Origin: Pseudomonas peli
GTDB lineage: Bacteria > Pseudomonadota > Gammaproteobacteria > Pseudomonadales > Pseudomonadaceae
Assembly (NCBI RefSeq): GCF_900099645.1
Contig: NZ_FMTL01000002.1
Coordinates: forward strand, 1,118,334 to 1,182,333
Direction of reading: 5' to 3'
DNA length: 64,000 bases
Both the position numbers and the translations under genes were made by a program. Numbering within the stretch: the first letter of the stretch is position 1; each line of letters starts with the position of its first letter. The notes below the pieces were generated by a model. It saw only the letters and a program-made list of their open reading frames with translations. It was not told the origin of the DNA and did no database searches. This document shows, piece by piece, positions 54,480-62,728 of this stretch.

Positions 54480-54980
54480 CTAACTTGCCTTGGCAGTTGC
54501 CTGCTGCGCCAGATCATCGCGCAGCACTTCCCCTACCCGGCATAACGAGCGCCACAAGCGCGGAGGCAGTTGATCGGGGTCGAGACTGTCGATTAGATTT
54601 TTCATTGCCAAGCCCAATTCAGTATCACCCTCGATAACCAGACGTCGCCGGAAGAACAAGGTATCTGGGTCTTCCTGACGACTGGCAAGCAACACGAACT
54701 CACGCCAATTACCGCGGATGCATACATCAACAGGGGCCCGCGCGGCCATGCGCAAGCCTTCACGGTTTCGGGTGATGCACCACCCCAACTGCAGATCACT
54801 GACTTCTAAACGAAGCCAGCGGCCCTGCAGTAAATCGAACGCGCCCTCATTCACAGAAGCGGAAAAAAGGCGGGCTACAGCCGCTTCCAGCACCCAGCGT
54901 TGCAGGGTAAATGGCACATGCTTAGCCAGGCCTAAAAAAGGATCGGCGCTACGCAGCGCCCATTGCTGAACACTTAACAC
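54480..54980 (-). CDS. ubiT: UbiT, SCP2-domain accessory factor of O2-independent ubiquinone synthesis
   Basis: The product is 166 residues with a single SCP2 lipid-binding-type domain (RWVLEAAVARLFSASVNEGA, LRMAARAPVDVCIRGNWREF, DTELGLAMKNLIDSLDPDQL). UbiT is thought to bind lipid intermediates. Its start overlaps the ubiV end by 7 bases, completing a ubiU-ubiV-ubiT operon. Confidence 0.9.
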   Translation of the reverse strand: MLSVQQWALRSADPFLGLAKHVPFTLQRWVLEAAVARLFSASVNEGAFDLLQGRWLRLEVSDLQLGWCITRNREGLRMAARAPVDVCIRGNWREFVLLASRQEDPDTLFFRRRLVIEGDTELGLAMKNLIDSLDPDQLPPRLWRSLCRVGEVLRDDLAQQATAKAS

Positions 54981-55864
54981 AGGCCAGCCTCCTCCGCATT
55001 GAGCATGCCCGGACGGCCATGCCAGTAACCATTGCAGCCTTGCGCCAGCAACGGCGGTAGGCCTCCTAGACGCACCGCATGGTAATCCGCTACCACCTGC
55101 GCCATGTCTTCAGCACGCGGGCTCAAACGCAAACAATCAATGCCGCTACGCTGCAACGCCGGATAGTCGGCCAGCAGGTTATTCACTCTCGCCGAAAGCG
55201 TTTGAATACCGTTGAGGGTAAATAGCGCTTCACCCTCCTGGCTTAGCAACGGAATACCTTCGGGGTAGCTGATGCAGCAAAACTGACAGTCGTCCTTTGG
55301 CCGATTCTCCGCACGGGCGGTGAAGCAGCGTGCCGAATACGCCAAGGGCAGATGACCGTAGGCAAACAGTTCCACCTCAGGACGTGGCCGTCCCAGCGCA
55401 TCGAGCTGCTTTAGACAATCATGCAGCAGCGCCGCCGAACACTCCACCGGCGGCACCCAGCGTTGCAAGCCACAGTCTTGCAACTCGGCCAAGGCCGGAG
55501 CGTTGTACAAATTGAGCGCAGGACCAGCGACAAAAGGCAGGCCCTGCTCATGCAACAGCTGTACGGCGCCCATGTCGTTGGCTTCCACCAAAAGCTCACC
55601 GTTGTGGCACAAACGCTTGAGGCTGGACAGCTCGGAGGCAGCCTCGATCAACGCCAAACCGGAGATCACCAGTTCGGCCTTGGTGCACTCGCGCAGCTCG
55701 CGGGCCAACCCGAGCCAGTCGTCCAGCGACAGGGCGCGGCGCTTGGAGCACACTGTTTCGCCCAAATAGATGATATCGAGCGGCTGGCTCGTCATCTCTG
55801 CGTAAAAATCCAGAAGCTTTTCGCGGCTCCAGTAAAACAAAACAGGGCCCAGACTCAATTTCAT
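54974..55864 (-). CDS. ubiV: UbiV, U32 peptidase-family Fe-S protein of anaerobic ubiquinone synthesis
   Basis: The product is 296 residues from ATG 55864 (MKLSLGPVLFYWSREKLLDF); the longer open frame upstream overlaps ubiU and is not used. Cysteines CFTARAENRPKDDCQFCC (about 180-197) are the 4Fe-4S ligands. With UbiU it carries out hydroxylation steps of ubiquinone without O2. It starts 7 bases behind the ubiU stop. Confidence 0.92.
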   Translation of the reverse strand: MKLSLGPVLFYWSREKLLDFYAEMTSQPLDIIYLGETVCSKRRALSLDDWLGLARELRECTKAELVISGLALIEAASELSSLKRLCHNGELLVEANDMGAVQLLHEQGLPFVAGPALNLYNAPALAELQDCGLQRWVPPVECSAALLHDCLKQLDALGRPRPEVELFAYGHLPLAYSARCFTARAENRPKDDCQFCCISYPEGIPLLSQEGEALFTLNGIQTLSARVNNLLADYPALQRSGIDCLRLSPRAEDMAQVVADYHAVRLGGLPPLLAQGCNGYWHGRPGMLNAEEAGLC

Positions 55865-55871
55865 AACCGCC

Positions 55872-56867
55872 TCACTGCCAGGAACGATGGTAGGCACCCA
55901 GAGTGCTTTGGCTGCCTTCCGACAACGTATCGAGCGCACTGCGCCATTGCGGTAACACACTGAAATGCGCAGGAGCCTTGGCGTGAGCATCCAGTGCAGC
56001 GCGCCATACGCGAGTGACTTGTTCGACATACGCAGGGCTGCGCTGGCGGCCTTCAATTTTCACAGCGGCAATGCCGATTTGCGCCAGTTGCGGAATTAGG
56101 TCCAGGGTATTCAGACTGGTCGGTTCTTCCAAGGCGTGGAAACGCTGGCCGTTGACCATAAAGCGTCCCTTGCACAGGGTTGGGTAACCCGCCGGCTCCC
56201 CAGGGCTGTAACGATCAATCAGCACACCTCCGAGGCGCGAGCTAAGCCCATCGGTATCCTCTTGCCAACGCACCGCTTTAGCCGGCGAACACACGCCGCA
56301 TAAGTTGGGCGATTCACCCGTGACGTAGGACGACAAATGGCAACGCCCCTCGGCCATAATGCACAGGCTGCCGAAGGCGAAAACCTCCAGCGGCACCGTG
56401 CTTTTTTCCGCCACTTGGCCCACCTGCGCCAACGACAGCACACGCGGTAATACCGCACGGCGGATGTTGTAACGCTTTTGGTAGAACGTCAGCGCGGCAA
56501 CATTTGTGGCTGATCCCTGCACGGACAAGTGCAAATTGAGATCAGGATAACGCCGGCTGGCGTATGCCAGCACACCTGGATCGGCAGCAATCAGTGCATC
56601 CACACCCAAATCAGCGGCTTGATCGACAGCCCGCTGCCAACGCGTCCAACCTTGCGGCTGAGCATAGGTATTGACCGCCACATAAAGCTGCTTGCCACGC
56701 TGACGAATCAATTGCAGGCCGTTATCCAGCTGCTTGTCATCGAAGTTAAGGCCGGCAAAATGGCGGGCATTGGTGTCATCACGAAAACCTACATAAATAG
56801 CGTCCGCACCTTGCTGCAAGGCCGCCTTGAGGGCGGGCAAACTGCCCGCCGGACATACCAGATGCAT
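55872..56867 (-). CDS. ubiU: UbiU, U32 peptidase-family Fe-S protein of anaerobic ubiquinone synthesis
   Basis: The product is 331 residues. The U32 pattern is MHLVCPAGSLPALKAALQQG, the cluster cysteines are in FGSLCIMAEGRCHLSSY and SPNLCGVC (about 167-193) and the barrel continues with KIEGRQRSPAYVEQVTRVWR. A perfect ANR box is 60 bases upstream. The UbiUV complex supplies ubiquinone for nitrate respiration under anoxia. Confidence 0.92.
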   Translation of the reverse strand: MHLVCPAGSLPALKAALQQGADAIYVGFRDDTNARHFAGLNFDDKQLDNGLQLIRQRGKQLYVAVNTYAQPQGWTRWQRAVDQAADLGVDALIAADPGVLAYASRRYPDLNLHLSVQGSATNVAALTFYQKRYNIRRAVLPRVLSLAQVGQVAEKSTVPLEVFAFGSLCIMAEGRCHLSSYVTGESPNLCGVCSPAKAVRWQEDTDGLSSRLGGVLIDRYSPGEPAGYPTLCKGRFMVNGQRFHALEEPTSLNTLDLIPQLAQIGIAAVKIEGRQRSPAYVEQVTRVWRAALDAHAKAPAHFSVLPQWRSALDTLSEGSQSTLGAYHRSWQ

Positions 56868-56926
56868 GCTGAAACCCTCTGTCTAAAAGCGTGACGACAC
56901 TCTAGGGTGCTCGCCAGGATTGCCCC

Positions 56927-56940
56927 TTGACGCTGGTCAA
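56927..56940. promoter_or_regulatory. ANR/DNR box upstream of ubiUVT
   Basis: TTGACGCTGGTCAA is a perfect TTGAY-N4-RTCAA site, 60 bases upstream of the ubiU start and 7 bases from the stop of moeA, which is read in the same direction. Confidence 0.82.
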
Positions 56941-56946
56941 GTCGGT

Positions 56947-58185
56947 TCAGTGCAACAGACTGTCAAAGAGCAGAAAGTCAATTAGCTCACCCTCCACCAA
57001 AGTGCGCTGACACTCGACAATCGCCAGGCCATCAGCCCAGCATGCGGCGGTGAGCATTGCCGAACCTTGCTTGGCATGCGGCACCGCGCACAGTTGCCCC
57101 GCGGACAGCTGCAAACGCGCACGCAAGTACTGCCGGCGGCTATTGGCCTTGCTCCAAGTGAAACCGGCCGCAATACGCAGCGGCTGCGGCATAACCTCGC
57201 GACAACCTTGAGCGCGCAGCAGAAAAGGCCGTGCCACCACCAGGGCGGTAATCAGCGCCGCAGCCGGGTTGCCCGGCAAGCCAATCCAGGGTGTGCCGCA
57301 GATATGGCCGAACGCCAGCGGCTTGCCCGGCTGGATCGCCAACCGCCACAGCTGCAACTCGCCCAATTCACTGACAGCCTGCTTGAGGTGATCCTCCTCG
57401 CCCACCGACACCCCACCGGTGCTGATCAACACATCACACTGCGCAGCAGCCAAACGCAACGCCGCGCAGCTGACATCCAGCTCGTCGATCAACAGCACAC
57501 TGTCATCCACATCACAGCCCAGACCACGCAAAATGGCTGCGATGCTGTAGCGGTTGGCATTGTAGATTTGTCCGGCCTGGAGCGCTTCGCCCGGTTCGCG
57601 CAACTCATTGCCACTGCTCAATAAGCACACGCGCAGGCGCCGATACACCAATACCTCGGCAACGCCCAGGCTAGCCAGTAGCCCCAACTCTTGCGGGCGC
57701 AAACGCTGCCCTACCTTCAGCACGCAGCTGTCTACGGCAAATTCCTCGCCGCAACGGCGTACATGGCTGCCCAACTCGGTCGCGGGCACACGCACAGTAA
57801 CGCCCTCCTCTTCGGCCTGCTCCTGCGCCACCACACTGTCGGCGCCGGGCGGCAGCGGTGCACCGGTGAAAATACGCACCGCATGCCCAGCAGGTAGCGC
57901 ATACAAGGCGCTGTCGCCCGCCGCAATGCGCCCGGCCAGGGGTAGCCAGGCACCTTGAGCAGGCACATCTGCAGCACGTAGTGCATAACCATCCATGGCG
58001 CTGTTGTCCCACGCGGGCATTGGCCAAGGCGCTCGCACATCCTCGGCGAGCACCCTGCCGGCGGCCTCACTCAGCGCGACGCGCTCTCTAGGCAGCGCGG
58101 TAGGCACACGGGTCAGTAGCTCGGCGATGGCCTGATCAACTGGACGTAAGCTTTGGCCATGCGCATCACAACCGCAGGCACTCAT
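56947..58185 (-). CDS. moeA: Molybdopterin molybdenumtransferase
   Basis: The product is 412 residues, with the MoeA motifs PAWDNSAMDGYAL (about 57-69), FTGAPLPPGADSVV (about 105-118), STGGVSVGEEDHL (about 256-268) and GLPGNPAAA (about 298-306). It inserts molybdate into adenylated molybdopterin. Its start overlaps the moaB stop (ATGA). An N-terminal MSACGCDAH stretch is extra and cysteine-rich. Confidence 0.94.
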   Translation of the reverse strand: MSACGCDAHGQSLRPVDQAIAELLTRVPTALPRERVALSEAAGRVLAEDVRAPWPMPAWDNSAMDGYALRAADVPAQGAWLPLAGRIAAGDSALYALPAGHAVRIFTGAPLPPGADSVVAQEQAEEEGVTVRVPATELGSHVRRCGEEFAVDSCVLKVGQRLRPQELGLLASLGVAEVLVYRRLRVCLLSSGNELREPGEALQAGQIYNANRYSIAAILRGLGCDVDDSVLLIDELDVSCAALRLAAAQCDVLISTGGVSVGEEDHLKQAVSELGELQLWRLAIQPGKPLAFGHICGTPWIGLPGNPAAALITALVVARPFLLRAQGCREVMPQPLRIAAGFTWSKANSRRQYLRARLQLSAGQLCAVPHAKQGSAMLTAACWADGLAIVECQRTLVEGELIDFLLFDSLLH

Positions 58186-58736
58186 GACCGACTACCGCAA
58201 GCGCTGACCGGTTGTTGCGGTAGCTGTTTGAGGTGCGGGACAAAATTGCACGGCCTCGTACGGCTATCCAGTTGCTCCAGCAGAATCTTGTTCCAAGCGG
58301 TGCGACATGCGCCCGGCGATCCCGGTACGCAGCACACCAACGTGCCATTGCTGATACCTGCCAGCGCGCGAGACTGCACAGTGGAGGTACCGATTTCCGC
58401 AAGCGATACCTGACGGAACAACTCGCCAAAACCGTCCACCGATTTATCTAGCAAAGGCATCACCGCCTGCGGGGTGTTGTCGCGCGCAGTGAAACCAGTA
58501 CCGCCAGTGATCAACACCGCTTGCACCAATGGGTCGGCAATCCAGGTGCAAAGGCGCGCACGGATCTGCCAGATGTCATCCGGCACAATGGCGCGCTCGA
58601 ACAGGGCATGACCCGCCGATTCCAGGCCTTCGATTAAAGTTAGGCCCGATGTGTCGGTAGCCAAGGTGCGAGTATCGCTGACGGTGAGCACTGCAATACG
58701 CAATGAGTGAAATACGTCGCTGGATAAATGGGCCAT
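58182..58736 (-). CDS. moaB: MoaB, molybdopterin adenylyltransferase-type protein
   Basis: The product is 184 residues from ATG 58736 (GGAGG 8 bases upstream); a longer open frame has no start signal. The MoCF-domain motifs are LTVSDTRTLATDTSG (about 17-31), TGGTGFTARDNT (about 80-91) and ISNGTLVCCVPGSPGAC. It activates molybdopterin before MoeA acts, and the two genes overlap. No mogA is seen nearby, so MoaB probably fills that role. Confidence 0.92.
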   Translation of the reverse strand: MAHLSSDVFHSLRIAVLTVSDTRTLATDTSGLTLIEGLESAGHALFERAIVPDDIWQIRARLCTWIADPLVQAVLITGGTGFTARDNTPQAVMPLLDKSVDGFGELFRQVSLAEIGTSTVQSRALAGISNGTLVCCVPGSPGACRTAWNKILLEQLDSRTRPCNFVPHLKQLPQQPVSACGSRS

Positions 58737-58795
58737 GATGCAAACCTCCAAGAGTTTCTTGCGCGCAGCCTGCACCGTCCGCACAAGCACGCCCA

Positions 58796-58811
58796 TTCCC
58801 CGTTGGAGGTA
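58796..58811. promoter_or_regulatory. NarL-like site upstream of moaB
   Basis: TTCCCCG-TT-GGAGGTA has 7-2-7 geometry with 11 of 14 agreements to the NarL consensus. It lies between the divergent moaB and DUF3079 genes, 60 bases upstream of moaB. Confidence 0.35.
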
Positions 58812-58836
58812 TGCCCCATGGGCAATCTGTGCAGAC

Positions 58837-58850
58837 TTGATCGAGATCAA
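58837..58850. promoter_or_regulatory. ANR/DNR box between moaB and the DUF3079 gene
   Basis: TTGATCGAGATCAA is a perfect palindromic FNR-type site. It is 101 bases upstream of moaB and 60 upstream of the GTG of the DUF3079 gene, so it can activate both. Confidence 0.83.
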
Positions 58851-58909
58851 GGCTCAACCCCGGCAGGGGCCTAACCTGAGTGCATATACTGGCCTAGAGG
58901 GACTGCCCT

Positions 58910-59128
58910 GTGAGCAAAATATTCCCCCTGCAACCCAAACATCCGGAACGCATCTGCTGGGGCTGCGACCGCTACTGCGCGAAAGATGATTTGGCTTGCG
59001 GTAACGGCTCAGAGCGCACCATGCACCCCATGGAAATGTTCGGGGATGACTGGCAGCTGGGTGGCGAGTGGGGCATTGAACCACCGGACGACAGCGCAAA
59101 GCCTAAGCGTGATCAGAAAACACCTTAA
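58910..59128 (+). CDS. DUF3079-type small cysteine protein
   Basis: The product is 72 residues from a GTG start. Four cysteines lie in ICWGCDRYCAKDDLACGNG (about 15-33), a likely metal-binding knuckle, followed by MHPMEMFGDDW. The family has no known function. A perfect ANR box lies 60 bases upstream, so it is probably induced without oxygen. It is convergent with moaE. Confidence 0.75.
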   Translation: MSKIFPLQPKHPERICWGCDRYCAKDDLACGNGSERTMHPMEMFGDDWQLGGEWGIEPPDDSAKPKRDQKTP

Positions 59129-59135
59129 TCCGCCA

Positions 59136-59594
59136 TTAGGTTTCACCACTCCAACGCTGCGCGGCGTGCTGATCGCTGGCACGCGCCTCAACCCATTGCT
59201 GCGTAATGCCGTTGTGCTCTTTCTTCCAAAACGGGGCGCGGGTTTTCAGGTAGTCCATGATAAAAGCACAGGCCTCGAACGCCGCTTGCCGATGCGCGCT
59301 GCTGACCCCAACAAACACGATTGGTGCGCTGGGCAATAACAGCCCAACACGGTGCACAATTTCCACCGTAAACAAGGGCCAGCGTGCGCGGGCCTCAGTC
59401 TCGATTGCTGCGAGGGCTTTTTCTGTCATGCCCGGGTAGTGTTCTAGAAACAGCCCATGCACAGCATGCGCTTCGTTGTAATCACGCACATAACCGACAA
59501 AGCTGACCACTGCCCCGACACCTTGATGACGACCGTGCATGGCATTGAGCAGCTCACCACCGTCGAACAGTTCGCCGCGCACCACAATACTCAT
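59136..59594 (-). CDS. moaE: Molybdopterin synthase large (catalytic) subunit
   Basis: The product is 152 residues. Typical segments are GAVVSFVGYVRDYN (about 28-41), LEHYPGMTEKAL, VEIVHRVGLL (about 76-85) and the catalytic KTRAPFWKKEH (about 117-127). With MoaD it adds sulfur to precursor Z. Two bases separate it from moaD. Confidence 0.94.
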   Translation of the reverse strand: MSIVVRGELFDGGELLNAMHGRHQGVGAVVSFVGYVRDYNEAHAVHGLFLEHYPGMTEKALAAIETEARARWPLFTVEIVHRVGLLLPSAPIVFVGVSSAHRQAAFEACAFIMDYLKTRAPFWKKEHNGITQQWVEARASDQHAAQRWSGET

Positions 59595-59595
59595 T

Positions 59596-59844
59596 TCAAC
59601 CTCCGGTCACAGGCGGAAAGAAGGCCACGTCGTCGCCGTCACTCAACGATTCATTGAGATTACACAGCTCTTGATTGCGCGCGCACATCAAGTTATTAGC
59701 AGCCAGCTCGACCCAACAACCGCCTCGCACAACCAACAGTTCGCGCAGCGCACCAATGGTCGTCAGCGCGGGTTGCCAGGCCAGCTGTTCGTGTTCTAAA
59801 CCTAATTGTTCGCGGTAACGAGCAAAGTAATGAATGGTGAGCAT
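59596..59844 (-). CDS. moaD: Molybdopterin synthase sulfur carrier subunit
   Basis: The product is 82 residues of the beta-grasp fold, ending in FFPPVTGG. The terminal GG becomes the thiocarboxylate that donates sulfur to MoaE. Length and position next to moaE are as expected. Confidence 0.94.
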   Translation of the reverse strand: MLTIHYFARYREQLGLEHEQLAWQPALTTIGALRELLVVRGGCWVELAANNLMCARNQELCNLNESLSDGDDVAFFPPVTGG

Positions 59845-59863
59845 GAGTGACTTCCTTAAATTG

Positions 59864-60511
59864 TTAGGGAGCCAGGCGTTCGCGGCTCCAGCCCGAATCT
59901 TGCTTTAGATAATTGATACGATCATGTAGGCGATCAGGGCGACCTTGCCAGAACTCGATCCGCTGCATCGATAGGCGATAACCACCCCAGTCCTGAGGAC
60001 GGGCGGGGACGCTTTGCACGTGCTGCTGCTGAACCTGATCCATCCGTGATTCCAGCTCATCACGACTGGCAACAGGCTGACTCTGCGGACTGGCAATACA
60101 CGCTAAACGGCTGAGCAATGGCCGGCTGTGAAAATAACGGTCCGATTCATCGGCGGTGACTCTTTCAATCACCCCCTCTACACGCACTTGACGCTCTAGT
60201 CCTGGCCAATGAAAGGTCGCGGCGGCATATGGGTTCAGCACGAAATCTACACCTTTGGCACTGCCATAGTGGCTGTAAAAGATCAGCCCCTCGGCCTCCA
60301 GTGCTTTAAGTAGAACCACTCGACCATGTGGCCGGCCATAGCCGTCAACGCTGGCTAAGAACATCGCATTGGCCTCCACAGGAGCCACCTCATACTCAAT
60401 GGCCTGGAGTAACCAAGCCTGCAAAAGACTGACTGGCTCGTCACCTAATTGACTCTCTAAAAGAGCATCACACTGGTAATTGCGCCGCATATTTTGCAAG
60501 TACTCACTCAT
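59864..60511 (-). CDS. pdxH: Pyridoxamine 5'-phosphate oxidase
   Basis: The product is 215 residues from ATG 60511. The PNPOx pattern is ANAMFLASVDGYGRPHGRVV (about 47-66), FYSHYGSAKG (about 80-89), VRVEGVIERV and the C-terminal WQGRPDRLHDRI...WSRERLAP. The enzyme makes pyridoxal phosphate with FMN and O2, so its place between moaC and moaD in an anaerobic cluster is odd. It may be a second copy with another electron acceptor or a divergent role; nothing in the chain decides this. Confidence 0.85.
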   Translation of the reverse strand: MSEYLQNMRRNYQCDALLESQLGDEPVSLLQAWLLQAIEYEVAPVEANAMFLASVDGYGRPHGRVVLLKALEAEGLIFYSHYGSAKGVDFVLNPYAAATFHWPGLERQVRVEGVIERVTADESDRYFHSRPLLSRLACIASPQSQPVASRDELESRMDQVQQQHVQSVPARPQDWGGYRLSMQRIEFWQGRPDRLHDRINYLKQDSGWSRERLAP

Positions 60512-60577
60512 GACAATGGCTCCAGATTGACGGTGTGCCCATATCAACAGTTCGCCACATGCGCGTCTTGATGAAAC

Positions 60578-61045
60578 TCAAGGTGCAGAAAAATCTCCGG
60601 AGGCGCCGCCACTTTTTTCAAGCAGACGCACAGACTCTATTTGCATGCCCCGATCCACTGCTTTGCACATGTCATAAATGGTCAGCGCGGCGATGCTGGC
60701 GGCGGCCAATGCCTCCATTTCCACCCCGGTCTGTCCGGTCAATTTGCAGCGCGCCCTAATGCGTACACAGTCATCGCCCTCAGCCTGTAACTCGACGTTG
60801 ACACTGCTCAGCATTAGCGAATGGCATAAAGGGATCAGGTCTGCGGTTTTCTTGGCCGCCTGGATGCCGGCAATCCGCGCCACGGCAAATACATCGCCTT
60901 TGGGGTGACCGCCGGCGACGATCATCTGCAAGGTGGTCGGTAGCATGCGCACACGGGCTTCAGCCAAGGCGTCACGGGTGGTCGGTTGCTTGTCGGAGAC
61001 GTCGACCATATTGGCGCGGCCCTGGGCATCAAGGTGAGTCAGCAT
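60578..61045 (-). CDS. moaC: Cyclic pyranopterin monophosphate synthase accessory protein
   Basis: The product is 155 residues. Motifs are [30 protein letters not shown] (about 65-77) and [14 protein letters not shown]. It works with MoaA on the first step of Moco synthesis. It lies 17 bases behind the NorR-like gene, in the same direction. Confidence 0.94.
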   Translation of the reverse strand: MLTHLDAQGRANMVDVSDKQPTTRDALAEARVRMLPTTLQMIVAGGHPKGDVFAVARIAGIQAAKKTADLIPLCHSLMLSSVNVELQAEGDDCVRIRARCKLTGQTGVEMEALAAASIAALTIYDMCKAVDRGMQIESVRLLEKSGGASGDFSAP

Positions 61046-61061
61046 TGTGGTTCCTCATGGG

Positions 61062-62591
61062 TCAGATCAGATTGAGACGACGCGCCAGTTTGCGCAGGTT
61101 GCTCGGGTCCATCTGCAAATCACGGGCAGCCGCAGCCCACTTACCCTGACAGCGCGTCAAAGTGGCGCTGATCAGCTCGCGCTGGAAATGCCCCATCGCT
61201 GTGTGCATTGCTTCGACGCAACTGGACAGCTGGACGGGCACCTGTTTTTGCCCACTGACAGGGGCGTTGTCCAGCCCCAGCCAGGGCACTTCGATGCTCA
61301 GCAGCGCGGTGCGTGATTGCGCCTGGCTGAGTACCTTGAGCGCTGCCCGACTGATCACATGCTCCAGCTCACGCACATTTCCGGGCCATTCGTAGTTCAG
61401 CAGTACGCGCTCTGCATCGCCGGACAGACGCAAACAGCGCAGACCAAGCCGGGCACGGTTGAGTTCCAGAAAGTGTCCCGCAAGCTCCAACACATCACGG
61501 CCGCGCTCACGCAGCGGCGGAATATGCACCGGGTATACTGAAAGACGGTGATAGAGGTCGGGACGGAAACGCCCTTCACGCACCTCCTCCCACAACCGTC
61601 GATTGGTAGCCGCAATAACCCGCACATCGACATGCCGCGGCTGGTCAGCACCTAAACGCTGGATCTCACCGTTTTGCAACGCTCTCAACAACTTGGCCTG
61701 AATAGACAGGGGCAGCTCGCCAATTTCATCGAGAAACAAAGTGCCGCCATTTGCGGCCTCAAAGCGGCCGGGACGATCTTGCCCCGCGCCAGAGAAGGCG
61801 CCGCGGGTATGTCCAAACAATTCACTTTCAGCTAGGGTTTCCGGCAACGCAGCGCAGTTCACATACACCAGCGGTTTGCGCGCACGGGGCGAATGCGCGT
61901 GTAGCCAACGGGCAAATAGCTCTTTGCCCACACCGGTTTCACCTTGTAGCAGCACGGGCAGGTCGGAGTCAGCTACTACACCCAACTCATCGAGCAGTTC
62001 GCGCAGCACCGCGCTGCTACCCAGAATCATCGACTGGGTGTCGCCGCTATCGTCCACATGCTCCCCCCGGGCCAGACGCAAACTACGCACTTCACCTTCC
62101 AACCGACTGACGCGCAAACTAGTTTCAAGCAGCCAGATGTAACTCTGCAAACGCTGGCGGGCATGGCTATTGAAGTGCCCGGGCTTGAGCGCATCAAATG
62201 TCACCGCGCCCCACAAACTGCCTTCCAAATAAAGGCTCATACCCATGCAATCATGCACCGGCAGGGGTTCATCGGGGTTGTCTGCGAACAAACCGTCAAA
62301 AGGGTCTGGAAGATCGCTGTCCGCTTCGAATTGTAAGGGTTCGCGCTGCGCCAGTATCTGCGCCAGACGAGGGTGGCGCGCAAGGCTAAAGCTGCGCCCA
62401 AGCACCTCATGGGCCAACCCCACCGCCGCCTGCGGGCGCAGGCTTTCTCCGTCCAAACGCATTAGCACTACGGCACTGCAGGCGAACTCTGCACGCAGGC
62501 AAGCGACCAAACGCTGCATGCGAATGGCCGGCGGTAATTCACTGGCCAGATCGGCCAACAGGCCACTCTGCAGCGGGGTCAAATTTACCAT
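61062..62591 (-). CDS. norR: NorR-like sigma-54-dependent NO-responsive regulator
   Basis: The product is 509 residues. The GAF domain (about 20-170) keeps R75, D99 and C115, matching the NO-binding iron ligands known in E. coli NorR (R75, D99, C113). The AAA+ domain (about 190-420) has Walker A GETGVGKE and the sigma-54 loop GAFSGA instead of GAFTGA. A Fis-type helix-turn-helix ends the chain. It activates NO-detoxification genes. It heads the moaC-pdxH-moaD-moaE run, with only 16-66 base gaps. Confidence 0.88.
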   Translation of the reverse strand: MVNLTPLQSGLLADLASELPPAIRMQRLVACLRAEFACSAVVLMRLDGESLRPQAAVGLAHEVLGRSFSLARHPRLAQILAQREPLQFEADSDLPDPFDGLFADNPDEPLPVHDCMGMSLYLEGSLWGAVTFDALKPGHFNSHARQRLQSYIWLLETSLRVSRLEGEVRSLRLARGEHVDDSGDTQSMILGSSAVLRELLDELGVVADSDLPVLLQGETGVGKELFARWLHAHSPRARKPLVYVNCAALPETLAESELFGHTRGAFSGAGQDRPGRFEAANGGTLFLDEIGELPLSIQAKLLRALQNGEIQRLGADQPRHVDVRVIAATNRRLWEEVREGRFRPDLYHRLSVYPVHIPPLRERGRDVLELAGHFLELNRARLGLRCLRLSGDAERVLLNYEWPGNVRELEHVISRAALKVLSQAQSRTALLSIEVPWLGLDNAPVSGQKQVPVQLSSCVEAMHTAMGHFQRELISATLTRCQGKWAAAARDLQMDPSNLRKLARRLNLI

Positions 62592-62651
62592 TTCAGGTAC
62601 CGGGCACCTTGAAGATGCCTAGTAGATTAAACCTCTAATACCTGCAAACCT

Positions 62652-62665
62652 TTGATTTGCATCAA
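62652..62665. promoter_or_regulatory. ANR/DNR box between norR and ytfE
   Basis: TTGATTTGCATCAA is a perfect FNR-type site, 61 bases upstream of norR and 64 upstream of ytfE, so it may activate both. Confidence 0.82.
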
Positions 62666-62728
62666 GCCTGAACTCGGCATGAGAGTTGCGATAGCACACT
62701 CAGTATTCAACCTGATAAGGAGTGCTTC

